A stretch of DNA of 38,744 nt from an uncultured beta proteobacterium (lineage in GTDB: Bacteria > Pseudomonadota > Gammaproteobacteria > Burkholderiales > Burkholderiaceae_C): NCBI GenBank assembly GCA_903948045.1, contig CAJAXU010000571.1, positions 1 to 38,744 on the forward strand, given 5' to 3'. The notes under the pieces were generated by a model. It made no database searches. It was not told where the DNA came from and saw only the letters and a program-made list of their open reading frames with translations. This document shows, in pieces, positions 32,311 through 38,744 of this stretch (position 1 is its first letter; each line of letters starts with the position of its first letter). The position numbers and the translations under genes are program-made.

Positions 32311-33147
32311 TTAGTCGGCGGCCCGGCTTTCGGACTGTTTCCAGGTGTAGGCCAGCACCAAGCCCACATTCAAGCCGCTGTTGCGCTGGACCAGTGGGCT
32401 GCTCTGGTTGGCGGCGCCGGCCAGGCTGTCAGCGCGGCCGAAGGCAATCAGCCGCAGATCTGGCCCAAGACGGCGTGACACCGTGCCCGACAGGCGCCAG
32501 GCAATCAGCCCACCCTGCGCGGCATAAACGGGCCGGCTGGCCGTGGCCTCGCTCGCGCTGACCCCGTAAAAGGTGTCGGCCAGGCGCTGATCCCCCAACA
32601 AGGCACTGATGCTGGTGCTGTAAGACCAGCCCTGGGGCTCGCGGTGTGAAAAGCTTATTTCTGGCTCAAGGGTGAGGCCACGTTGAGTCAGGTTGTTGCT
32701 GAGGTCAAACGCGCCGCGCAGGGGCAGCTCTACCTGCCAGCGGCTCGGGCCCGCGTCCGGGGTGAGGTTCCACTTCAGGCGCGGCCCGAACTCCACCAGG
32801 GTGCCCAGGTCGGCCATGCCGCGGCGGACCTCAGTCTCGCTGGCCTTGGAGCCCAGTGAGCCTGAAAAACCGATGTCCACTTCGAAAGTAGGCGTTTTCA
32901 TGGCCCGGATGCCGGCACTGCCCCGATCCACCCGCAGGAATTCACCGCGGTAGACCAGATAGGGCAGCACCAGCGCCTGCTGGGTTCGCTCCGCCGCGCC
33001 GGGGTAGGCGGGTTGCGACACGCCCACGCCCACAGCGCCCAATTCCCAGAGCGGCAGACCGCCGCTTTGTTGGGCTTGCGCAGGCACGGCCAGGCAAGCC
33101 GATGCCGCGGCACTTGCCAGCCAGCGGGTGAGAGGGGGACGACGCAT
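32311..33147 (-). CDS. MipA/OmpV-family outer-membrane protein
   Basis: A 278-residue predicted beta-barrel protein. A signal peptide (MRRPPLTRWLASAAASACLA, cleaved after AQA) leads into alternating amphipathic strands, with LWELGAVGVGVSQPAYPGA at the start and a C-terminal LNVGLVLAYTWKQSE segment. Segments YLVYRGEFLRVDRG and ISFSHREPQGWSYSTSISAL are family-like. MipA was described as a scaffold for murein enzymes; other members are simply outer-membrane proteins, so the role is uncertain. The ATG at 33147 has AGGAG seven bases upstream. Confidence 0.88.
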   Translation of the reverse strand: MRRPPLTRWLASAAASACLAVPAQAQQSGGLPLWELGAVGVGVSQPAYPGAAERTQQALVLPYLVYRGEFLRVDRGSAGIRAMKTPTFEVDIGFSGSLGSKASETEVRRGMADLGTLVEFGPRLKWNLTPDAGPSRWQVELPLRGAFDLSNNLTQRGLTLEPEISFSHREPQGWSYSTSISALLGDQRLADTFYGVSASEATASRPVYAAQGGLIAWRLSGTVSRRLGPDLRLIAFGRADSLAGAANQSSPLVQRNSGLNVGLVLAYTWKQSESRAAD

Positions 33148-33258
33148 CAACGAACTCCTAGCTTGTTAGATGGCGCTGATTATGCGGTGGGCGTGGCCTG
33201 CATGCCAGACCTGCGAAATGTCAATGCCATGACGCGCTGCCAACTTACAGTTCCGGTC

Positions 33259-33759
33259 ATGCTGAACACATTGAAACAAACAGGACACACGGTTGGACGC
33301 GAGCTCAGCCGGGCATGGGACAACTTGGCGGAGGGCTGGCGCGAGCTGCTGAGCCGCAGCGGCCACGCATTGACCCAGTTTCGCCACCATCAGGACGACA
33401 GCACGGTGCAACTGGCGCCAGGCGCCTTTCCACGCTGGAGCCTGTTGGCGGGCGAGCTGGAGGAGACGCCAAAGCATGTGGTGGTGCGGCTTGAGCTGCC
33501 CGGCATGGATCTGGATGACTGCAGGGTGACGGTCGAGGGCAATACCTTGCGGGTGAGTGGCGAGAAACGGTTTGAGCGGGATACCGACCACAGCACTTAC
33601 CACGTCATGGAGCGGGCTTATGGCGCCTTTGAGCGCGTCATCCCGTTGCCACGCCATGTCAATCCGGATCAGGCCGAGGCCAGCTACAAAAACGGGGTTC
33701 TGACCGTGCGCCTGGCCAAACTTGGCGGCGAACGGGGCCGTTTGATCCAGGTGTCCTGA
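33259..33759 (+). CDS. Small heat-shock protein (Hsp20 / alpha-crystallin family)
   Basis: A 166-residue small heat-shock protein that holds unfolded proteins. The N-terminal amphipathic region is MLNTLKQTGHTVGRELSRAW. The alpha-crystallin domain covers about 55-158 with VVVRLELPGMDLDDCRVTVE, TLRVSGEKRF and the closing A-x-x-x-N-G-V-L segment ASYKNGVLTVRLAKLGG. The I-x-I/V tail motif is only weakly represented (LIQVS). The ATG at 33259 is chosen by similarity to related N-termini; in-frame codons at 33229 and 33202 exist, and no start has a strong ribosome binding site. Its stop overlaps the start of the Lon-like gene (TGATG). I see no clear sigma-32 promoter upstream. Confidence 0.9.
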   Translation: MLNTLKQTGHTVGRELSRAWDNLAEGWRELLSRSGHALTQFRHHQDDSTVQLAPGAFPRWSLLAGELEETPKHVVVRLELPGMDLDDCRVTVEGNTLRVSGEKRFERDTDHSTYHVMERAYGAFERVIPLPRHVNPDQAEASYKNGVLTVRLAKLGGERGRLIQVS

Positions 33760-36200
33760 TGCCGCAGGTGCCCGTGGCGGGCTGGCCCGGGCTGGCGCCG
33801 TCGCAGCTGTTGCAGGCCTGTGACTTGGCGCAATTCGAGTTTCAAACCACGGCCGAGCTGCAGGGCCTGGACGCGCTGATCGGGCAGGCGCGCGCCACCG
33901 AGGCGGTGCGCTTTGGCGTGGGGATCCGGCAGGAGGGCTTCAACCTGTTTGTGCTGGGCCCGGCCGGCATGGGCAAGCGCAGCCTGGTGCGCCAGCTGCT
34001 AGCCCAGCACGCGCCAGACGAGCGCGGCTTGGCGGACTGGTGCTACCTGAACAATTTCAGCCAGCCGCACAAGCCCCAGGCGGTGCGGCTGCCCTCGGGC
34101 CGCGGCGTGGCGCTGCGACACGAGCTGGCGCAGCTGGTGGACTACCTGCGCGGCGCGATTCCGGCCCTGTTCGAGGGCGATGAGTACCGCGCCAAGACCG
34201 ATGCCATTCAGGATGAGTTCAACCAACGGCAGGAAGCCGCGTTCACGGCGCTGGGCCACGAGGCCGAGCAGCGCCAGGTGCTGCTGCTGCGCACCCCCAG
34301 CGGCTTTGTCTTTGCACCGGCGCGGGGTCCGGACGCGCTGTCCCCCGAGGACTACGCGCGGCTGCCGCAGGCTGAGAAGGACCGGCTTGCCGCCAGTATT
34401 GCTGAGTTGCAACAACGGCTGGAGGCGCTGCTGAACCAGGTACCGCAGTGGTGGAAGCAGCGCAGCGAGCGCATCCGGCAAGTCAACCAAGACACCACGC
34501 TGCAGGCGGTGCGCCATGTGCTGGACGAGTTACGCAGCCGCTTCAGTGACCTGCCGGAGGTCCTGGCCTACTTAGAGGTGGTGCAGCAGGACATGATCGA
34601 CCACGCCGATGATTTCCGCAAACCCGAAGACAGTGCCAGCTTCGCCGGCCTCAAGCTGGTGGCGCGGGAGAGCTTTCACCGCTACCAGGTCAATGTGCTG
34701 GTCAGCAACGGCAAGCCCACCGGCGCCCCGATCGTAACCGAGGACAACCCCACCTACAGCAATCTGGTCGGGCGTGTTGAGCATGTGGCGCAGCTCGGTG
34801 CACTGGTGACGGATTTCACCCTGATCAAACCCGGCGCCCTGCACCGCGCCAATGGTGGCTACTTGCTGCTGGACGCGCGCAAGGTGCTGATGCAGCCCTT
34901 TGCCTGGGACGGCTTGAAGCGGGCGCTGCAGGCGCGCGAGATTCGCATCGAGTCCGTGGGCCAGCTGGTGAGCCTGGTCAGCACCGTGTCGCTGGAGCCG
35001 GAGCCGATACCGCTGGACGTCAAGATCATTCTGTTTGGTGACCGCTTTCTGTACTACCTGCTGCAGCACCACGACCCCGAGTTTGGCGAGCTGTTCAAGG
35101 TGGCAGCTGATTTTGAAGACCGCATCGAGCGCAACCCGCAAAACCACCTGCTGTATGCGCGCTTGCTGGCCACGCTGGCCAGCCGCGACCAGCTGCTGCC
35201 GCTGGACCGCAGTGCGGTGGGCCGGGTGATCGACCACAGCGCTCGCCTGACCGGCGACGGCCAGCGCCTGTCCACCCACATGCGCAGCGTGGCCGACCTG
35301 CTGCGCGAGGCCGACTACTGGGGCCGGCAGGCTGGCCGCAGCGCCCTGAGTGCGGCCGATGTGCAGCAGGCGATCGACACCCGCATCCGGCGCCATGACC
35401 GGCTGCGCGACCGGCTGCAGGAGGCGGTGCTGCGCGGCACGCTGATGATTGCCACACAGGGCGCGGTGGTGGGGCAGATCAACGGCCTGTCGGTGCTGGA
35501 CCTGGGTGATTTCGCCTTTGCCCAGCCCACCCGCATCACCGCCACCAGCCGGCTGGGCGAGGGCGAGCTGCTCAATATCGAGCGCGAGGTCAAGCTGTCG
35601 GGCCCGATCCACTCCAAGGGGGTGTTGATCTTGGCCGGCTTCCTGGCCGAACGCTACGCCCGCAACCAGCCACTGGCACTGTCGGTGAGCCTGGTGTTTG
35701 AGCAATCTTATGGTCTGGTTGAGGGCGACAGCGCGTCGCTGGCCGAGCTGTGCGCGCTGCTGTCCAACTTGGCGCAGGCGCCCATTGCCCAGGGGTTGGC
35801 GGTGACCGGCTCGGTCAACCAGCTCGGCCAGGTGCAGCCGATTGGTGCCGTCAACGAGAAGATCGAGGGCTTTTTTGACATCTGCCGCGCGCGCGGGCTC
35901 GACGGGCACCAGGCGGTGCTGATCCCGGCCGCCAACATCGATCACCTGATGCTGCGCGCCGATGTGGTGGCGGCGGTCGCGGCTGGCCAGTTTGCCATTC
36001 ATGCGGTGCCCCACGTGGACGAAGCCATGGCGCTGCTGACCGGCCTGCCCGCGGGTGCGGCCCAGCCGGACGGCAGCTTTGCCGAACCTGGCATCAACCA
36101 GCGGGTGGCGGCGCGGCTGGCCGAACTGACCGCGCTGCGGCAAAGCTTTGCCCGCCCGGCGGCTAACAAGGCGGCGGCCGAGCCGGACGTCACATCTTGA
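33759..36200 (+). CDS. Lon-like ATP-dependent protease (AAA_32 / Lon_C family)
   Basis: An 813-residue cytoplasmic AAA+ protease. Walker A is LGPAGMGKRSL (about 67-75). A long helical insertion with coiled-coil character spans about 130-290 (DEFNQRQEAAFTALGHEAEQ, LLNQVPQWWKQRSERI). Core AAA segments continue with GALHRANGGYLLLDARK and VKIILFGDRFLYYLL. The C-terminal Lon protease domain has the catalytic Ser658 in VEGDSASLAEL and Lys701 in GAVNEKIEGFFD. It lacks the N-terminal substrate domain of classical LonA. Overlap with hsp20 by one base suggests the chaperone and protease are made together; pncB follows after 13 bases. Confidence 0.94.
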   Translation: MPQVPVAGWPGLAPSQLLQACDLAQFEFQTTAELQGLDALIGQARATEAVRFGVGIRQEGFNLFVLGPAGMGKRSLVRQLLAQHAPDERGLADWCYLNNFSQPHKPQAVRLPSGRGVALRHELAQLVDYLRGAIPALFEGDEYRAKTDAIQDEFNQRQEAAFTALGHEAEQRQVLLLRTPSGFVFAPARGPDALSPEDYARLPQAEKDRLAASIAELQQRLEALLNQVPQWWKQRSERIRQVNQDTTLQAVRHVLDELRSRFSDLPEVLAYLEVVQQDMIDHADDFRKPEDSASFAGLKLVARESFHRYQVNVLVSNGKPTGAPIVTEDNPTYSNLVGRVEHVAQLGALVTDFTLIKPGALHRANGGYLLLDARKVLMQPFAWDGLKRALQAREIRIESVGQLVSLVSTVSLEPEPIPLDVKIILFGDRFLYYLLQHHDPEFGELFKVAADFEDRIERNPQNHLLYARLLATLASRDQLLPLDRSAVGRVIDHSARLTGDGQRLSTHMRSVADLLREADYWGRQAGRSALSAADVQQAIDTRIRRHDRLRDRLQEAVLRGTLMIATQGAVVGQINGLSVLDLGDFAFAQPTRITATSRLGEGELLNIEREVKLSGPIHSKGVLILAGFLAERYARNQPLALSVSLVFEQSYGLVEGDSASLAELCALLSNLAQAPIAQGLAVTGSVNQLGQVQPIGAVNEKIEGFFDICRARGLDGHQAVLIPAANIDHLMLRADVVAAVAAGQFAIHAVPHVDEAMALLTGLPAGAAQPDGSFAEPGINQRVAARLAELTALRQSFARPAANKAAAEPDVTS

Positions 36201-36213
36201 GGACGCGCCGCCC

Positions 36214-37647
36214 ATGAGCCTGCCGCCGCCGGTGTCGGCCAGCCTGCTGCTGACCGACCTGTACCAGCTGACGATGCTGCAGGCCTACCTGGACCAGGGC
36301 CAGGCGGAGTTGGCGGTGTTTGAGTTTTTTGTGCGCCGGCTACCCGAGCAGCGCCAGTTCTTGATGGCGGCCGGGCTGGAGCAGGTGCTGGATTTTCTGG
36401 AAGGCGCCTGCCTGAGCGAGGCCGAGCTGGCCTGGCTGGCGGGCACCGGGCGCTTCCATGGCCGCTTCATCGAGTCGCTGCGCCTGCTGCGCTTCGAGGG
36501 CGCGGTGGACGCCCTGCCCGAGGGCACGGTGTTTTTTGCCGATGAATCGGTGCTGCGCGTGGTGGCGCCCTTGCCGCAGGCGCAGCTGGTGGAGACCCGC
36601 ATCATCAACCTGCTGCAGTACCAGACGCTGGTGGCATCGAAGGCGGCGCGCGCCCGGCTGGTGGCACCGGTGCTGCAGCTGGTGGATTTCGGGCTGCGCC
36701 GTGCCCATGGCGCCGAGGCCGGCCTGCTGTCGGCGCGGGCCAGCTACCTGGCCGGCTTTGACGGCACCGCCACCGTGCTGGCCGGCCTGCACTGGGGCAT
36801 CCCGCTGTTTGGCACCATGGCCCACGCCTTCATTGAGGTACATGCGCGCGAGACCGAGGCCTTTGAGCACTTTGCCCGCTCGCACCCGCAGGCGGTCACG
36901 CTGCTGATCGACACCTACGACACCGAGGCAGCCGCCCGGCAGCTGGTACCGCTGGCGCATCGGCTGGCGGCCGAGGGCATCACGGTGCAGGCGGTGCGCA
37001 TTGACAGCGGCGACCTGGCCGACCATGCGCGACGGGTGCGCGCCATCCTTGACGTCGGCGGCCTGGGCGGCATCCGCATCTTTGCCAGCGGCAACCTCGA
37101 CGAATACCGGCTGGCCGAGCTGCTGGGCCAGGGCGCGCCGATCGACGGCTTTGGCGTGGGCACGCGCATGAACACCTCGGCCGACCTGCCGTTTCTGGAC
37201 TGCGCCTACAAGCTGCAGGAGTACGCCGGCCTGGCGCGGCGCAAGCGCTCGGAGGGCAAGGCCACCTGGCCGGGCCGCAAGCAGGTGTACCGCCACTATG
37301 ACGCCGCCGGGGTCATGGCCGGCGATGTGATCACCCTGTTGGATGCTGACGGTGACGGTGACGGTGACGGTGACGCTGATGCGCCGCCCGCTGGCCAGCC
37401 GCTGCTGCAGCCGGTGATGCGCGCCGGCCGGCGGCTGGCGGCCTCGCCCGGCCTGACCGAAGTACGCCAGCATGCCCGGGCCGAGCTGGCCCGGCTGCCA
37501 CCGGCCCTGCGCGGGCTGACGCCGGCGCCAACGCCCTACCCGGTGCGGGTATCGGCCGCGCTGGCTGCGCTGCGTGCCGAGGTGGATGCCCGCCTGGATC
37601 GGCAGGGTGCGCTTGACGCGGCCGTTGCCACAGCTCATTTGCTATGA
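36214..37647 (+). CDS. pncB: Nicotinate phosphoribosyltransferase
   Basis: Makes nicotinate mononucleotide from nicotinate and PRPP in NAD salvage. The protein has 477 residues. It opens with LLLTDLYQLTMLQAYLDQG and has FFVRRLPEQRQF, the active-site His region LFGTMAHAFIEVH, LLIDTYDTEAAARQLV, VRIDSGDLADHARRVR, ASGNLDEYRLAELL and IDGFGVGTRM. About 390-405 is a low-complexity acidic run (ADGDGDGDGDADA) encoded by a (GGTGAC) tandem repeat. The last residues are encoded inside an intergenic-type repeat. The ATG at 36214 is preferred to an upstream in-frame codon that overlaps the protease gene. It is the final gene of the hsp20 operon. Confidence 0.94.
   Translation: MSLPPPVSASLLLTDLYQLTMLQAYLDQGQAELAVFEFFVRRLPEQRQFLMAAGLEQVLDFLEGACLSEAELAWLAGTGRFHGRFIESLRLLRFEGAVDALPEGTVFFADESVLRVVAPLPQAQLVETRIINLLQYQTLVASKAARARLVAPVLQLVDFGLRRAHGAEAGLLSARASYLAGFDGTATVLAGLHWGIPLFGTMAHAFIEVHARETEAFEHFARSHPQAVTLLIDTYDTEAAARQLVPLAHRLAAEGITVQAVRIDSGDLADHARRVRAILDVGGLGGIRIFASGNLDEYRLAELLGQGAPIDGFGVGTRMNTSADLPFLDCAYKLQEYAGLARRKRSEGKATWPGRKQVYRHYDAAGVMAGDVITLLDADGDGDGDGDADAPPAGQPLLQPVMRAGRRLAASPGLTEVRQHARAELARLPPALRGLTPAPTPYPVRVSAALAALRAEVDARLDRQGALDAAVATAHLL
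37345..37380 (+). repeat. (GGTGAC)n tandem repeat inside pncB
   Basis: Four perfect GGTGAC units (37351-37374) are flanked by near copies GCTGAC and GCTGAT. In frame they encode alternating Gly-Asp. As the unit is six bases, gain or loss of copies keeps the frame, so the length may vary between strains. Confidence 0.85.
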
Positions 37648-37702
37648 ATAACATAGCTATAAACCTATATCCAGCAAGGGCTGGAGGCCGATTTCTTCTA
37701 AA
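37636..37702 (+). repeat. Comamonadaceae-type intergenic repeat overlapping the pncB stop
   Basis: The stretch starts ATTTGCTATGAATAACATAG and contains a perfect 6-bp hairpin GCTATG / CATAGC (37641-37646 and 37652-37657), then a second hairpin CCAGC / GCTGG (37671-37675 and 37680-37684) and GGAGGCCGATTT. This resembles, from memory, a very common intergenic repeat of Acidovorax, Polaromonas and Rhodoferax genomes (TTTGCTAT...ATAGC...GCTGGAGGCC). The pncB stop lies in the first stem. No T-run follows, so it is not a classic terminator. Confidence 0.55.
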
Positions 37703-37766
37703 GATTGTCGAGAATCCCTGCAGTCTGGCGGTGTAACAAGGGCGGGCGCCCGAGCGCTTGCGCTAG

Positions 37767-37877
37767 GCCACCTTGGCCGAGGGCGTGACGGCCTTCACCA
37801 CCGACAACAACAAGCTGATGCCAGCCAGCTTTGGCCAGACCGTGACCGGCACCCTGGTGGCTCTGCCTTTTATCTGA
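37767..37877 (+). pseudogene. Possible 3' remnant of an unidentified gene
   Basis: In the 250-bp gap after pncB, a 36-codon frame immediately after an in-frame TAG reads ATLAEGVTAFTTDNNKLMPA and then SFGQTVTGTLVALPFI to a TGA. It has protein-like composition and local codon use but no start codon, and I do not recognise it. It could be the decayed tail of a lost gene or chance. The rest of 37703-37897 shows no gene or strong signal. Confidence 0.3.
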
Positions 37878-37897
37878 GCACGCCAGCCGTGGCTGTG

Positions 37898-38698
37898 CTA
37901 CAGGGTCTCGGTATGGCCGTCCACCGTCAGGTCCTGGCCCGAAATGCGGGCGCCGGCGGCCGAGGTCACGAACAGGATGGTGCTGGCAATGTCCTCCGGC
38001 GAGATCAGCGTGCGCAGCGACGAGATGGCGGTCAGCCCCTCACGCACCTCGGCCTGGCTTTGGCCGGTCTTGGCCGCCTCGGCGGCAATCACGCGGTCAA
38101 TGCGCTCGCCGCTGACCGAGCCCGGGCTGACGCAGTTCACCCGCACATTCGCCGGGCCCAGCTCTTGCGCCAGCGTGCGGGTCAGGCCGCGGATGGCCCA
38201 CTTGGCCGCCGCATAGGGGGCCCGCCGGGCAAAGCCATACTGGCCGGCGGTGGACGACATGTTGACGATGGAGCCGCCGCCCTGCCGGCGCAGGATGGGC
38301 GCCGCCGCCCGGGCGCACAAAAAGCAGCTGTCCAGATTGACCGCCAGGCAACGCCGCCAGTCGGCAAACTGCATGTCCTCCAGCAGCGCGGTGGGGCCGG
38401 CTACACCGGCGTTGTTGACCAGAATGTCCCGCCCGCCCAGGTGATTCAGCGCGGCCTGGAACAGCGCCGCCACCTGGGCCTCATCGGCCACATCGCACAC
38501 CTGGCCCGCAAGCGACGGGTGGAGCAGCAGCGTGTCAGCCAGCGCGGCGGCATCAATGTCGCAGATGTACACACGTGCACCGGCGGCGATAAAGGCCTGC
38601 GCCGTCACCAGGCCAATGCCGCTGGCAGCGGCGGTGATCAGCACGCGTTGGCCGGCGTGGCTGGGCGTGGCAGTGGCGGTGGGGGTAACTTGGGGCAT
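37898..38698 (-). CDS. Short-chain dehydrogenase/reductase
   Basis: A 266-residue classical SDR using NAD(P). The cofactor motif is ITAAASGIG (residues 21-29), followed by CDVAD and NNAG (95-98). The catalytic residues are Asn121 (AVNLDSCF), Ser148/149 (VNMSSTAGQYG), Tyr162 and Lys166 (YAAAK). The acidic CDID at the end of the second strand (Asp47) favours NAD over NADP. The C-terminus ISGQDLTVDGHTETL is standard. The ATG at 38698 gives a Thr-rich N-terminal stretch before the core. Its promoter would lie in 38699-38744, where nothing clear is seen. The alcohol or ketone substrate is unknown. Confidence 0.93.
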   Translation of the reverse strand: MPQVTPTATATPSHAGQRVLITAAASGIGLVTAQAFIAAGARVYICDIDAAALADTLLLHPSLAGQVCDVADEAQVAALFQAALNHLGGRDILVNNAGVAGPTALLEDMQFADWRRCLAVNLDSCFLCARAAAPILRRQGGGSIVNMSSTAGQYGFARRAPYAAAKWAIRGLTRTLAQELGPANVRVNCVSPGSVSGERIDRVIAAEAAKTGQSQAEVREGLTAISSLRTLISPEDIASTILFVTSAAGARISGQDLTVDGHTETL

Positions 38699-38744
38699 GA
38701 TGGCGGCTCGCTGGCAAACTGGTGGGATTAAACCCGTGAATTTA

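Noticed and set aside
34572-36215. A 547-codon open frame on the minus strand
   Set aside because: Antisense to the Lon-like protease gene, whose motifs and catalytic residues are on the plus strand.
36340-37638. A 432-codon open frame on the minus strand
   Set aside because: Antisense to pncB; it has no recognisable domain and has the composition of a reverse-strand shadow.

Overview
The window is high-GC DNA that looks like a betaproteobacterial chromosome, most likely Comamonadaceae (Rhodoferax, Polaromonas or Acidovorax type). The reasons are the betaproteobacterial flavour of nearly every protein, the split thiOSGE / thiD / cytX thiamine set, the Hsp20 - Lon-like - PncB cluster, and an intergenic repeat at the end of pncB that resembles an abundant Comamonadaceae repeat. 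No tRNA, rRNA, CRISPR, insertion sequence or phage gene was seen. Genes are packed tightly, many with 1-11 bp overlaps.

Layout. (1) 1-3672, minus strand: a periplasmic PhnD-type binding protein translationally coupled to a hybrid sensor kinase (HisKA, HATPase, two receivers, Hpt) that runs off the left edge. This looks like a ligand-sensing pair, not a transporter. (2) 3752-9160: thiamine genes. thiO-thiS-thiG-thiE run on the minus strand and thiD diverges from them. The predicted hydroxymethylpyrimidine permease cytX meets thiD stop-to-stop and is preceded by a clear TPP riboswitch. A small coiled-coil membrane protein follows (9216-9620).

(3) 9823-28329: an accessory catabolic locus of about 18.5 kb. 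The main plus-strand operon carries an enoyl-CoA hydratase, a three-gene ABC importer, a two-subunit class I CoA-transferase, a fumarylacetoacetate-hydrolase-family enzyme, two thiolase-fold proteins each followed by a DUF35 zinc-ribbon/OB partner, and a metal-dependent amidohydrolase. A LysR regulator separates it from a second plus-strand operon (TPP-dependent enzyme, GST-like protein, alpha/beta hydrolase-like protein). An opposing minus-strand operon holds two class III CoA-transferase paralogues, the 28-codon start of a lost aldehyde dehydrogenase, and a 4,5-dihydroxyphthalate-decarboxylase-like protein. Several members lack expected catalytic residues: neither thiolase shows the acyl-accepting Cys, the alpha/beta hydrolase has Ala at the nucleophile site, and one CoA-transferase has Ala where the catalytic Asp is expected. 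The locus has no oxygenase, acyl-CoA dehydrogenase or 3-hydroxyacyl-CoA dehydrogenase. I infer import of an organic acid, CoA activation, hydration and possibly retro-aldol cleavage by thiolase-fold/DUF35 complexes. The substrate is unknown.

(4) 28486-33147: ordinary accessory genes (metallophosphoesterase, EamA transporter, flavin reductase, FrnE-like DsbA protein, GST, MipA-type outer-membrane protein). (5) 33259-37647: a tight hsp20 - Lon-like protease - pncB operon whose last codons lie inside the repeat. (6) 37648-38744: a repeat and a possible gene remnant, then a short-chain dehydrogenase on the minus strand.
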